Positions 8,765 through 18,018 of a stretch of 64,000 bases of DNA are shown here, one piece after another. The notes beneath the pieces were generated by a model. That model saw nothing but the letters and a program-made list of their open reading frames with translations, had not been told where the DNA came from and did no database searches. The position numbers and the translations under genes were made by a program. Every line of letters begins with the position of its first letter. The first letter of the stretch is position 1. The stretch comes from Schauerella fraxinea (GTDB lineage: Bacteria > Pseudomonadota > Gammaproteobacteria > Burkholderiales > Burkholderiaceae_B): assembly GCA_030849945.1 (NCBI GenBank), contig JAVDKK010000001.1:1426001-1490000 (forward strand). The letters run 5' to 3'.

Positions 8765-11700
8765 ATGCAGGCACCCCATAACAAAGAAAATACCGCAGTC
8801 AATCTCTTGATCGTCGTGCTATGCGGCGTTGTGTTCGCCGTCGATTGCGTCACAACGCTTGGTGTTGCGGTCTGGGTTTTCTATCTGGTGCCGCTTGTAC
8901 TGACGGTGCTGCAATCGCGCCGCGGCCTGCCGATACTGACTGCGCTCGCCATCATTGCGTTGATCGGATTGGGTTACACCATCAAGCCGGAAGGTATCGG
9001 CGGTAATTTGCCGTTATTGAACCGCGGCGCCGGATCGGTTGCCATTCTCGTCGTGGCCTGGCTTGCGGAACGCGTGATCGGCGAGCGCATGCAGGCACGC
9101 CGGTTGTTGTGGCTGCAGGCCGGTCAAACCCAGGTGGGTTCCAGTTTGCTGGGTGAGCCCGACGTAGACACCGCCGGCCGCGCGGTACTGGCCACGTTGG
9201 CGCGGTATCTGAACGCCCAGATCGGTGTGATGCAACGTCTTGAGCGGGGCACGCTGGTGCCGGCCGGCACGTTTGGTGTGGACGGGCAAATCGTCGCCGC
9301 TGGGCAGGGCAGTCCGGGCAGCAACCTGGCCGCAGAAGTCGCCCGCAGCGGCGAATCCATCATCGTGCGCGATCTGCCGGATCATTACGTGCGGGTGCAA
9401 TCGATGTTGGGTGAAACGGCCCCCCGTCATCTGGTGGTGGTGCCGATCACGGTCGACAAGCGACCGCTGGGTGTGATCGAGTTGGGTTTCGTGCAGCGCG
9501 ACGCCCGGCTCGAAGATAAACGCGAGTTTCTTGAACTGGTCGGCGAGACGGTGGGCGTGGCCATTCGGGCGGCCGCGTATCGTGAGCACCTGAAGGCGCT
9601 TCTGGAGCAAACCCAGCGGCAGAGCGAAGAATTGCAGGTGCAGCAGGAAGAACTGCGCGTCTCCAACGAAGAGCTTGAAGAGCAAGGTCGGGCGTTGCGC
9701 GAGTCGCAGGCCCGTCTGGAAAATCAGCATGCCGAGCTCGAGCAAACCAACGTTCAGCTCGAGGAACATACGCAGCGGCTGGATCGGCAGAAACAGGATC
9801 TGATGGCCGCGCAGCGCACGCTGCAGGTCAACGCGCAAGAGCTGACGCGGGCCAATCAATACAAGTCCGAGTTCCTGGCCAATATGTCGCACGAGCTGCG
9901 TACGCCGTTGAACAGTTCCCTGATCCTGTCGCAGATCCTGTCCGATGCGAAATCCAGTTTGAGCGCGGAGCAAGTGCGCGAATATGCGCAGACCATTCAT
10001 GCCTCCAATAACGATTTGCTCACGCTCATCAACGATATTCTCGATTTGTCCAAGATCGAGGCGGGCCATGTGGATCTCGATCCCGAGCCGATGTCGTTGG
10101 TGGGATTGCTCGAGCCGATGCGGCAGCAATTCGCGCCGATCGCAGCCGATCGCGGTCTGGCGTTTACGATCGAGGTCGACGACGATGCGCCCACGTCACT
10201 CGTGACCGACCGTCAACGGCTGCAGCAAATTCTGAAGAACCTGCTCTCCAACGCCTTCAAGTTCACCGAACAGGGCAGCGTGCGTTTGCGCGTGAAGCGG
10301 GGTGCGGCGGGCAAGGTCGCGTTTGCCGTGCGGGACTCGGGTATCGGTATCCCTGACGCCCAGCAGCAGGTGATTTTTGAAGCGTTCCGCCAGGCGGACG
10401 GCACCACCAGCCGCAAATATGGCGGTACCGGGCTGGGGTTGTCGATTTCGCGCGAACTGGCGCGCCGTCTAGGGGGCGATATCGCCGTCCAGAGCACCGC
10501 CGGCGAAGGCAGTGTGTTCACCGTTCAGGTCGCGATCGAACTCGAGACCGCGCCAACGGAGGCGGACGACCGCCAGGCCGACAGCGCAGACGATCGAAAC
10601 AGTGCGAGCAGTGCCATTCGTGGCGCCGCGATGGCGTCGCTCGAACCGATGCTGCGGCCGACCGACGGCGTGCACACGCGGCGTGGCGGTACGGCAGACG
10701 GTGCGGATTCGAACACGAACGGCGCGTCCCACGCTGCGGCGCGCGGCAATGCCGGCTCATTTGCCGGGATGCTTTCGACGCAGCCCGAGGCTGCGCCGCC
10801 CACCGTGGCGGAGCTTGCACACACTGCAACCCAACGTGCCGCAGGCGTCAAGATGCGGCGCGAACGCCTGATTTTGCTGATCGAAGACGACGAGCGCTTT
10901 GCCGCCGTGATCCGCGATCTGGCGCGGGATCTCAATTTCGATTTCGTACACGCCATTTCCGGCGACGAGGCGATGAAGCTGGCGCGCGAGCTGGTGCCCG
11001 CTGGCATTCTGCTCGACGTCAATCTTCCCGATCAATCCGGGTTGAGCATTCTGGATCAGCTCAAGCGCGATCCCGAGACGCGGCACATTCCCATCCATAT
11101 GTTGTCCGTCGAGGATCACACGCAGACGGCGCTGGAGCTGGGCGCGATCGGCTATGCGCTCAAGCCCGTCGCCCGCGAGGAACTGATGGAGGCATTCGCC
11201 AAAGTCGAGGAAAAGCTCAAATCGGGTCCCCGGCGCGTGCTGGTCGTGGAAGACGACGAAACGCTGCGCGAAAACATCACGCTGTTGTTGAAGGCCGACG
11301 ACGTGGAGATCGTGGGCGCGGCGACAGGGGCGGAAGCGCTCAAGCAAGTGTCCGAGCGCTCATTCGATTGCGTGGTCATGGACCTGATGCTCCCGGATGC
11401 CTCCGGCTACGAACTGCTCGAACAAATGGCCAGCGGCGGCAAATACGCCTTCCCGCCGGTGATCGTCTACACGGGCCGGGCCTTGAGCCGCGACGAAGAG
11501 CAGCGCCTGCGCCGTTACTCGCGCTCGATCATCATCAAGGGAGCGAAGTCGCCCGAGCGTTTGATGGATGAAGTGAGCCTCTTCCTGCATCGGGTCGAAG
11601 CCACCTTGCCGCCCGATCAGCAAAAGTTGCTGCTGCAAGCGCGGCAGCGCGACACGGTATTCGAAGGCCGCAAGATTCTGCTGGCCGAGGACGATGTGCG

Positions 11701-12034
11701 CAATATCTTCGCGCTGTCGCGGATTCTGGAGCCGTTAGGTGCGCAGTTGGTCATCACGCGCAACGGCCGTGAAGCGGTCGAGTACCTGCAGGGCAATGGC
11801 GAAGCCGATCTGGTGTTGATGGATCTGATGATGCCCGAGATGGACGGGCTGACCGCCATGCGGCATATCAGGCGCGACCGGCGCTTCGAGCAGTTGCCCA
11901 TCATTGCGTTGACCGCCAAGGCCATGGCCGACGACCGCCGCAATTGCCTGGAAGCGGGCGCCAACGATTACATCGCCAAGCCGATCGACGTCGATAAGCT
12001 GGTGTCCCTTTGCCGCGTGTGGATGTCCAAGTAA
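8765..12034 (+). CDS. Hybrid sensor histidine kinase, membrane-anchored, GAF domain, three receiver domains
   Basis: This is a 1089-residue multidomain kinase. Three or four hydrophobic segments occupy residues 10-105, followed by a GAF sensor (about 120-275), a Gln/Glu-rich coiled coil (about 275-365) and a HisKA domain with SHELRTPLN (His376). An HATPase domain follows (about 430-600) with GTGLGLSISREL. After a low-complexity linker come three receivers with phospho-acceptors Asp751, Asp873 and Asp1020. The three-receiver layout resembles kinases that also feed chemosensory-like CheB/CheR pathways. It abuts cheR with no gap (TAA-ATG) and heads a four-gene signalling operon. The input signal is unknown. 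Confidence 0.92.
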   Translation: MQAPHNKENTAVNLLIVVLCGVVFAVDCVTTLGVAVWVFYLVPLVLTVLQSRRGLPILTALAIIALIGLGYTIKPEGIGGNLPLLNRGAGSVAILVVAWLAERVIGERMQARRLLWLQAGQTQVGSSLLGEPDVDTAGRAVLATLARYLNAQIGVMQRLERGTLVPAGTFGVDGQIVAAGQGSPGSNLAAEVARSGESIIVRDLPDHYVRVQSMLGETAPRHLVVVPITVDKRPLGVIELGFVQRDARLEDKREFLELVGETVGVAIRAAAYREHLKALLEQTQRQSEELQVQQEELRVSNEELEEQGRALRESQARLENQHAELEQTNVQLEEHTQRLDRQKQDLMAAQRTLQVNAQELTRANQYKSEFLANMSHELRTPLNSSLILSQILSDAKSSLSAEQVREYAQTIHASNNDLLTLINDILDLSKIEAGHVDLDPEPMSLVGLLEPMRQQFAPIAADRGLAFTIEVDDDAPTSLVTDRQRLQQILKNLLSNAFKFTEQGSVRLRVKRGAAGKVAFAVRDSGIGIPDAQQQVIFEAFRQADGTTSRKYGGTGLGLSISRELARRLGGDIAVQSTAGEGSVFTVQVAIELETAPTEADDRQADSADDRNSASSAIRGAAMASLEPMLRPTDGVHTRRGGTADGADSNTNGASHAAARGNAGSFAGMLSTQPEAAPPTVAELAHTATQRAAGVKMRRERLILLIEDDERFAAVIRDLARDLNFDFVHAISGDEAMKLARELVPAGILLDVNLPDQSGLSILDQLKRDPETRHIPIHMLSVEDHTQTALELGAIGYALKPVAREELMEAFAKVEEKLKSGPRRVLVVEDDETLRENITLLLKADDVEIVGAATGAEALKQVSERSFDCVVMDLMLPDASGYELLEQMASGGKYAFPPVIVYTGRALSRDEEQRLRRYSRSIIIKGAKSPERLMDEVSLFLHRVEATLPPDQQKLLLQARQRDTVFEGRKILLAEDDVRNIFALSRILEPLGAQLVITRNGREAVEYLQGNGEADLVLMDLMMPEMDGLTAMRHIRRDRRFEQLPIIALTAKAMADDRRNCLEAGANDYIAKPIDVDKLVSLCRVWMSK

Positions 12035-12856
12035 ATGCCGCCGAAAAACCTCTTCGATATCGAGCTCCGCTTGCTGCTGGAGGGGGTGTATCTGCGCTAC
12101 CAACACGATTTTCGTGATTATTCGGTGGCGTCGATGCGGCGCCGTGTGCGGCACGCGATGGAACGGTTCGAATGCGCGACGGTGTCGGCGTTGCAGCACA
12201 AGATCCTGCACGATCCGGCTGTGTTCGCGCAGATGCTGCAATATTTCACAGTACAGGTCAGCGAGATGTTCCGCGATCCCGAGTACTTCCTGGCCCTGCG
12301 CCGGGAGGTCGTCCCGGTATTGCGAACCTATGCCTCGGTAAAAGTGTGGGTGGCGGGTTGCAGTACCGGCGAGGAAGTATGGTCGTTGGCGATATTGCTG
12401 GCCGAGGAAGGATTATTGGATCGCACGCTGATTTACGCGACGGACATTAATTCCGATTCACTCAAAATTGCCGAAACCGGTATTTATGATTTGGACCGAA
12501 TCGCCCAGTTCAGCCGCAACTATATGCGCAGTGGCGGCACAGGTTCATTGGCCGACTATTACACTGCAAATGCGCATAATGCTATATTCGGACGCAATCT
12601 GAGACAGCATGTGGTGTTTGCAGATCACAGTCTGGCCACGGATAGTGTGTTTTCGGAAGTCCATCTCGTCTCCTGCCGCAATGTGCTGATTTACTTCAAT
12701 CGCGCCTTGCAGGATCGTGCCGCGCATTTGTTCCATGAGGCGCTCGTGCATCGGGGATTTCTAGGGTTGGGCTCCAAGGAAAGCTTGCGGTTTACTGCGC
12801 AGGCGGACCAATTTGCCGAAGTGTCTGCCAGCGAAAAAATCTATCAACGTTTGTGA
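12035..12856 (+). CDS. CheR-type protein-glutamate O-methyltransferase
   Basis: This 273-residue protein has an all-alpha N-terminal CheR domain and a C-terminal AdoMet-binding domain. The cofactor loop VAGCSTGEEVWS begins at about residue 105, and CRNVLIYFN is present downstream. CheR methylates glutamates on chemoreceptors, but no receptor gene is in the window, so the target may be another sensor. The start directly follows the hybrid-kinase stop. The 3' half (about 12400-12860) looks more AT-rich than its neighbours, which may mean a different history or weaker codon constraint. Confidence 0.92.
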   Translation: MPPKNLFDIELRLLLEGVYLRYQHDFRDYSVASMRRRVRHAMERFECATVSALQHKILHDPAVFAQMLQYFTVQVSEMFRDPEYFLALRREVVPVLRTYASVKVWVAGCSTGEEVWSLAILLAEEGLLDRTLIYATDINSDSLKIAETGIYDLDRIAQFSRNYMRSGGTGSLADYYTANAHNAIFGRNLRQHVVFADHSLATDSVFSEVHLVSCRNVLIYFNRALQDRAAHLFHEALVHRGFLGLGSKESLRFTAQADQFAEVSASEKIYQRL

Positions 12857-12886
12857 TCAAACCACCGTTTCCCATGCATTCAAGAT

Positions 12887-13462
12887 ATGCCGTCTGATAT
12901 CGAATTCGTTGCAGTGGGCGCATCCGCGGGGGGCGTCGAAGCGTTGAGTGTGCTGCTGCAAGCGCTGCCGCCGGATTTTCCGGTGGCGATTGCGGTCGTG
13001 TTGCATATTCCGCCGGGTCGTCCCAACCCCATGCCGGCATTGTTTGCCGAACGGTGCAGTTTGCCGGTGGTCGAGGCAGGCGATAAAGATGCGATTTTGT
13101 CCGGGAAGGTATATTTCGCGCCTGCCGATTATCATCTTCTGGTTGAGCCGGATGGCACGTTTGCATTATCGGTAGACGCTGCGGTGCATTATTCGCGGCC
13201 CTCGATCGATATGCTTTTCGAATCGGCCGCGGATACTTACGGCAGCCGTATGCTGGGCATTGTGCTCACGGGCGCGAGCGCCGATGGTGCTATCGGCCTG
13301 CGTACTATTCGCGCGCAGGGCGGTCGTGCCTGGGTTCAAGATCCCGACACGGCGCGGTCGAGCACCATGCCACGCGCGGCGATCGACATTGCCGGCGCGG
13401 ATGACATATTAGAATTGAGTAGTTTGGCGGCAAATTTGTCGCGCCTCGCGAGTCGTACCTGA
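12887..13462 (+). CDS. Stand-alone CheB-type methylesterase (no receiver domain)
   Basis: This 191-residue protein consists only of the CheB catalytic domain. The triad is visible as Ser13 in GASAGG, His40 in VVLHIPPG and Asp133 in LTGASADG. Classical CheB carries an N-terminal receiver that gates the active site. That receiver is absent, so activity must be controlled in trans, perhaps by the receiver-kinase encoded 6 bases downstream. The partner methyltransferase lies upstream. Together with the hybrid kinase this resembles CheB/CheR modules attached to two-component kinases rather than a flagellar chemotaxis operon. Confidence 0.92.
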   Translation: MPSDIEFVAVGASAGGVEALSVLLQALPPDFPVAIAVVLHIPPGRPNPMPALFAERCSLPVVEAGDKDAILSGKVYFAPADYHLLVEPDGTFALSVDAAVHYSRPSIDMLFESAADTYGSRMLGIVLTGASADGAIGLRTIRAQGGRAWVQDPDTARSSTMPRAAIDIAGADDILELSSLAANLSRLASRT

Positions 13463-13468
13463 TAAGAA

Positions 13469-14596
13469 ATGGAAAAGGAAAGCGTGGCAACAAATGTGAA
13501 TGTTCTGGTCGTCGATGATGTCGAGCAGAACCTGACGGCGATCGAAGCGTTGATCGCCGGCCCTGATGTAACGGTGCTGAAGGCGACTTCCGGCATAGCG
13601 GCGCTCGAACTGCTGCTGGTGCACGACGTGGCACTAGCACTGCTCGACGTGCAGATGCCGAATATGGACGGCTTCGAACTGGCGTCGTTGATTCGCGGCA
13701 GCGAGCGCACGCGCGCCATCCCGCTGATTTTCCTGACGGCGGCTGCGCGCGAGCCGGAAAAATTCTTCAAGGGATACGGCGCCGGGGCGGTCGATTTCCT
13801 CTATAAGCCGATCGACGCAGGCGTCTTGCAAAGCAAGGTCGGCGTTTTTGTGGCGTTGGATCGCCAGAAAAAGCAGTTGGCCGCGCAACTCGAAGAGCTG
13901 ACGCAAGCGCTTAAACTCAATGAAATGTTCACGGCCGTCCTGAGCCACGATCTGCGCAATCCGCTGTCGTCGGTGGCCAATGGCGCCGCGGTCTTGCTTA
14001 AAATGTCGGGCGATCCCGGCGTCACGCGTACGGCTCGCCGTATCCAGACGACCACACGGCGTATGGGCAATATGGTCGAGCAGTTGCTGGATTTGGCCCG
14101 AATTCGCTCCCAAGGATTGCGTTTGAACGTGTGTTCGGCCGATTACGCGGAACTCTGCGGCGCGATCGTGGACGAAATGGAGGCGGCCGGCGATGGTGCG
14201 GCCCGTATAGAATTCGAACAGGCGGGTGATGTGCAGGGTGAGGTCGATGTCGACCGGTTCTCGCAAATGATCTCCAATCTGGTCGGCAATGCGATGCAGC
14301 ACGGTACGCCGGATGCACCGATACGCTTGCGAGTCGATGGGTCTGCGCCGGAGCGTATTACGGTCAGTGTGCAAAACGGCGGGTCAATTCCCACCGGCCA
14401 GTTGCCTCACGTATTCGAACTTTTCCGTTCGGGAGAGAACGAAAACAATGGGCATCGCGGTCTCGGACTTGGCCTGTTCATCGTCAAGAAGTTTGCAGTA
14501 GCCCACGGTGGCGATGTGACGGCAACGTCATCGCCCGCTGCCGGGACGATCTTTGAAATATCCATGCCGCGCGCACTCGCGCACGGCGTCCACTAA
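13469..14596 (+). CDS. Receiver-histidine kinase fusion (REC-HisKA-HATPase)
   Basis: This 375-residue soluble protein has an N-terminal receiver (LVVDDVEQN, phospho-acceptor Asp60 in LLDVQMPNMDG, KPID at about 113), a short coiled linker, a HisKA helix with SHDLRNPLSS (His160) and an HATPase domain ending in GHRGLGLGLFIVKKF. Such proteins take phosphate or a signal through the receiver and regulate their own kinase. ATG at 13469 is used; GTG at 13484 is an alternative. It is the last gene of the kinase-cheR-cheB cluster, 6 bases after cheB. Confidence 0.9.
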   Translation: MEKESVATNVNVLVVDDVEQNLTAIEALIAGPDVTVLKATSGIAALELLLVHDVALALLDVQMPNMDGFELASLIRGSERTRAIPLIFLTAAAREPEKFFKGYGAGAVDFLYKPIDAGVLQSKVGVFVALDRQKKQLAAQLEELTQALKLNEMFTAVLSHDLRNPLSSVANGAAVLLKMSGDPGVTRTARRIQTTTRRMGNMVEQLLDLARIRSQGLRLNVCSADYAELCGAIVDEMEAAGDGAARIEFEQAGDVQGEVDVDRFSQMISNLVGNAMQHGTPDAPIRLRVDGSAPERITVSVQNGGSIPTGQLPHVFELFRSGENENNGHRGLGLGLFIVKKFAVAHGGDVTATSSPAAGTIFEISMPRALAHGVH

Positions 14597-14635
14597 TCTC
14601 CCTCATGCCGTGGGTGCAATCTTTCGGACACGCTG

Positions 14636-14667
14636 TTGACACAGCAGTGCCCCGGGGATGATTTAGA
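14636..14667 (+). promoter_or_regulatory. Candidate sigma-70 promoter of the Mrp antiporter operon
   Basis: A perfect -35 hexamer TTGACA sits at 14636-14641, with loose -10 candidates 17-20 bases further on (TGATTT, TTTAGA). It lies about 80 bases before the operon's first ATG in a 122-base gap that holds nothing else recognisable. The -10 match is poor, so this is tentative. Confidence 0.35.
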
Positions 14668-14718
14668 CTCTTGCGGTTGCGTTCAACTTTTTGTAAGCCT
14701 GGCTGAATCCGGAGTTCC

Positions 14719-17673
14719 ATGTCGCTCATCCTCATTCTCGTCCTGCCGTTTCTCGGAAGCATCTGCGCCGCGCTATTGCCGTCGAACGCGCGCAATGCCG
14801 AGGCATGGCTGGCGGGCGGGGTGGCGGTCATCTGTACCGTACTCGCGGTATTGCAGTTCGGCGACGTCAACAGTGGCGGCGTGGTGCGGGTCATCGTGCC
14901 GTGGGCGCCCACCCTCGGGCTGGACTTCTATCTGCGGATGGACGGCTATGCGTGGCTCTTCACGGTCATCATCTCGGCGATGGGTGCCCTGGTGGTCCTC
15001 TACGCGCGCTACTACATGTCGCCCGAAGACCCCGTGCCACGTTTTTTCTCGTTTTTCCTGGCGTTCATGGGCGCCATGCTCGGCGTGGTGCTGTCAGGCA
15101 ACCTGATTCAACTGGTGTTGTTCTGGGAACTCACCAGTTTTTCCTCGTTCATGCTGATCGCCTATTGGCACCACCGGGCCGATGCGCGGCGCGGCGCCCG
15201 CATGGCGCTGACCGTCACAGCGACCGGTGGCTTGTGTTTGCTTGCCGGGGCGCTGCTGCTGGGCCATGTGGCCGGCGGCTACGATCTCGACACGGTATTG
15301 CAATCGGGCGATATCGTCCGCAATCACCCCTGGTATACGGCCATCCTGATCCTGGTGGCGCTTGGCGCGCTTACCAAAAGCGCGCAGTTCCCGTTCCAGT
15401 TCTGGTTGCCCAACGCGATGGCGGCGCCCACGCCCGTCTCGGCTTATCTGCACTCGGCCACCATGGTCAAGGCGGGCGTCTTTCTTCTGGCCCGCTTCTG
15501 GCCGGTGCTGGCCGGAACCGACGAGTGGTTCTGGATCATCGGCGGCGCCGGGTTGTGCTCGCTGCTCATTGGCGCCTATGCGGCGATCTTCCAGCGCGAC
15601 ATGAAGGGCGTGCTGGCGTACTCCACCATCAGTCACCTCGGGCTGATCACCCTGCTGCTCGGGATGAACAGCACGCTGGGGCTGGTCGCGGCGATTTTCC
15701 ACATGGTCAACCACGCCACCTTCAAGGCGTCGCTTTTCATGGCGGCCGGGATCGTCGACCACGAAACCGGTACGCGAGATATGACGCGCCTGCGCGGCCT
15801 CTATCGCGCCATGCCCATCACGGCCACGCTCGCCATGGTCGCAGCGGCGTCGATGGCCGGGGTGCCGCTGCTCAACGGCTTCATTTCCAAGGAAATGTTC
15901 TTTGCCGAAACCACCTTCATCAGTGGCGATCTGATCACCCGCGTCGGGTTGCCGATTGCCGCCACGGTGGCAGGTGCCTTCAGCGTGGCCTACTCGCTGC
16001 GGTTTATTGCGCAGGTGTTCTTCGGGCCGCCGGCGACCGATCTGCCGCGCGCGCCGCATGAGCCGCCGCGCTTCATGCTGGTCCCAAGCGGCTTGCTGGT
16101 CTTTATCTGTCTGGTCGTCGGGATACTGCCGGCCTATACCCTCGGTCCGCTGTTGACCGTGGCAGCGCGCAGCATCCTGGGCGAGGGCAACCTGCCCGAG
16201 TACAGCCTGTCGCTGTGGCATGGCTTCAATCTGCCGCTTGCCATGAGCTTTCTCGCCATGGCGCTGGGCGTGCTGATTCATTATTCGTTGCGGCACTGGC
16301 AGCGCACCCGTCCCGGTCGGGCACCGTTCATCTACCGCCTCGACGGCCGCCGCTCGTTCGAGTTCATTCTCGATAGCCTCACGGCCGGTTCGACCTGGTT
16401 GCTGGGCTGGGTGTCCACCTATCGGCTGCAGGTGCAACTGCTGTCCATCGTGATCGTCGCGTTCCTGTCGGCCTGGCTGCCTTTGCGTGCCGGTGGCTGG
16501 AGCGGTGCCTGGGCCAATACATCGACCATCGATCCGGCGTTCGCCTTGTTGTGGACCATCGGCGGCGCTTGCGCCGTGGGCGTGGCCTTCCAGGCCAAGT
16601 TCCACCGGTTGGCGGCGCTCACGTTGGCGGGCGCGGCCGGTTTGATCACCTGCCTCACGTTCGCGTGGTTCTCGGCGCCCGATCTGGCGCTCACGCAGTT
16701 GGCGGTCGAAGTCGTGACCGTCGTGCTGATCCTGCTGGGCCTGCGCTGGCTGCCGCGCCGTATCGAAGGTGACGAGGCGGACGTCGATCTGCGGGCGCGC
16801 GGACGTCGGGTGCGCGATGTGGTCGTTTCGATCGCGGCGGGCGGCGGACTGGCCGCGATGGCCTATGCCGTGATGACGCGTCCCGCCGGCGAAGGCATCT
16901 CGTCCTTTTTCGTCGAGAATGCGCTCGAGTTGGGCGGCGGCACGAATGTGGTCAATGTGCTGCTGGTGGATTTCCGCGGTTTCGATACGCTGGGTGAGAT
17001 CACCGTGCTCGGGATCGTCGGGTTGACGGTGTATGCCTTGCTTAGACGCTTCCGTCCGCCACCCGAAAGTGTGGAACGGCCGGTACAGCAGCGGCAGCAG
17101 GACGACGACGGCGATACGCCGCCGCGTCTGGAGCCGCTGGCCGATCGTGAAGAGGCTGCGCGCAAGGTGATCGACGCCGAACTGCCCGTGGGCCAGATGA
17201 TGGTGCCCGCCGTGCTGGTGCGCCTGCTGCTGCCGGTGGCGGCGCTGGTGTCGGTGTTCTTCCTGGTTCGTGGGCACAATCTGCCGGGCGGCGGTTTCGT
17301 CGGCGGCCTGATCATGGCCACGGCCGTCATTCTTCAATACATGGTGGGCGGCGTGATCTGGGTCGAATCGCGTACCCGCATTCATCCGCAGGCATGGATC
17401 GCATTCGGGCTGCTGTCCGCAGGCGTCGCCGCGCTGATGTCGTGGGTGATGGGCAAGCCTTTCCTGACGGCCATGGCCTGGGATGTGGCATTGCCTCTGG
17501 TCGGTCATATTCATTTGTCGACCGTGCTGCTGTTCGACATCGGTGTGTATATGTTGGTGATCGGTGCTGCTGTGCTGATCCTCGTCGCTTTGGCCCACCA
17601 ATCGCTGCGGATGCAGCGCAAGGCCGCAGCGGCCGCCATCGCGCACGCTGCCGTAACGCCAGGGGAGGCATAA
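14719..17673 (+). CDS. phaAB: Mrp/Pha monovalent cation/H+ antiporter subunit A with fused subunit B (PhaAB)
   Basis: This 984-residue polytopic membrane protein is related to NuoL-type proton-translocating subunits. The antiporter core with its conserved Lys/Glu/His helices fills residues 40-500 (for example TKSAQFPFQFWLP and HLGLITLLLGMN). An MrpA C-terminal region follows, and from about 820 an MrpB-like domain (FFLVRGHNLPGGGFVGGL). Fusion of A and B is the usual state in proteobacterial group 2 Mrp systems. The stop abuts the subunit C start (TAAATG). The complex exchanges Na+ or K+ for protons for pH and salt homeostasis. Confidence 0.95.
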   Translation: MSLILILVLPFLGSICAALLPSNARNAEAWLAGGVAVICTVLAVLQFGDVNSGGVVRVIVPWAPTLGLDFYLRMDGYAWLFTVIISAMGALVVLYARYYMSPEDPVPRFFSFFLAFMGAMLGVVLSGNLIQLVLFWELTSFSSFMLIAYWHHRADARRGARMALTVTATGGLCLLAGALLLGHVAGGYDLDTVLQSGDIVRNHPWYTAILILVALGALTKSAQFPFQFWLPNAMAAPTPVSAYLHSATMVKAGVFLLARFWPVLAGTDEWFWIIGGAGLCSLLIGAYAAIFQRDMKGVLAYSTISHLGLITLLLGMNSTLGLVAAIFHMVNHATFKASLFMAAGIVDHETGTRDMTRLRGLYRAMPITATLAMVAAASMAGVPLLNGFISKEMFFAETTFISGDLITRVGLPIAATVAGAFSVAYSLRFIAQVFFGPPATDLPRAPHEPPRFMLVPSGLLVFICLVVGILPAYTLGPLLTVAARSILGEGNLPEYSLSLWHGFNLPLAMSFLAMALGVLIHYSLRHWQRTRPGRAPFIYRLDGRRSFEFILDSLTAGSTWLLGWVSTYRLQVQLLSIVIVAFLSAWLPLRAGGWSGAWANTSTIDPAFALLWTIGGACAVGVAFQAKFHRLAALTLAGAAGLITCLTFAWFSAPDLALTQLAVEVVTVVLILLGLRWLPRRIEGDEADVDLRARGRRVRDVVVSIAAGGGLAAMAYAVMTRPAGEGISSFFVENALELGGGTNVVNVLLVDFRGFDTLGEITVLGIVGLTVYALLRRFRPPPESVERPVQQRQQDDDGDTPPRLEPLADREEAARKVIDAELPVGQMMVPAVLVRLLLPVAALVSVFFLVRGHNLPGGGFVGGLIMATAVILQYMVGGVIWVESRTRIHPQAWIAFGLLSAGVAALMSWVMGKPFLTAMAWDVALPLVGHIHLSTVLLFDIGVYMLVIGAAVLILVALAHQSLRMQRKAAAAAIAHAAVTPGEA

Positions 17674-18018
17674 ATGGAATTGGTACTTGCATTGGCGATC
17701 GGCGTGCTGGCGGGTTCGGGCATCTGGCTGTTGCTGCGCCCGCGGACCTTTCAGGTCATCATGGGCTTGTCGCTCGTGTCCTACGCCGTCAATCTTTTCA
17801 TCTTCGGCATGGGCCGCTTGTGGACCGGGCGCGCCCCGGTGATCGACGCATCCGCGCCCATCAATGCCGCGCAGTATGCGGATCCGTTGCCCCAGGCCCT
17901 GGTGCTGACGGCGATTGTGATCGGCTTTGCCACCACGGCGCTTTTCCTGGTCGTGCTGCTCGCCTCGCGTGGGTTCTCGGGCACTGACCACGTCGACGGC
18001 AGGGAGCCCGAAGCATGA
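17674..18018 (+). CDS. phaC: Mrp/Pha antiporter subunit C
   Basis: This 114-residue NuoK-like membrane protein has three predicted helices (LVLALAIGVLAGSGIWLLL; VIMGLSLVSYAVNLFIFGMG; ALVLTAIVIGFATTALFLVV). It is the small structural subunit of the antiporter. The start directly follows the A/B stop, and its own stop overlaps the subunit D start by four bases (ATGA). Here phaC denotes the antiporter subunit, not polyhydroxyalkanoate synthase. Confidence 0.95.
   Translation: MELVLALAIGVLAGSGIWLLLRPRTFQVIMGLSLVSYAVNLFIFGMGRLWTGRAPVIDASAPINAAQYADPLPQALVLTAIVIGFATTALFLVVLLASRGFSGTDHVDGREPEA

Noticed and set aside
15094..17991. A 965-codon open frame antisense to the antiporter genes
   Set aside because: It is an artefact of high GC and codon bias opposite phaAB. 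Its translation is low-complexity Gln/His/Arg-rich, with no domain, and the sense-strand proteins are clear. The same holds for other long antisense frames (2081-3220, 3676-5970, 20860-23289, 23457-26096, 58837-61305).
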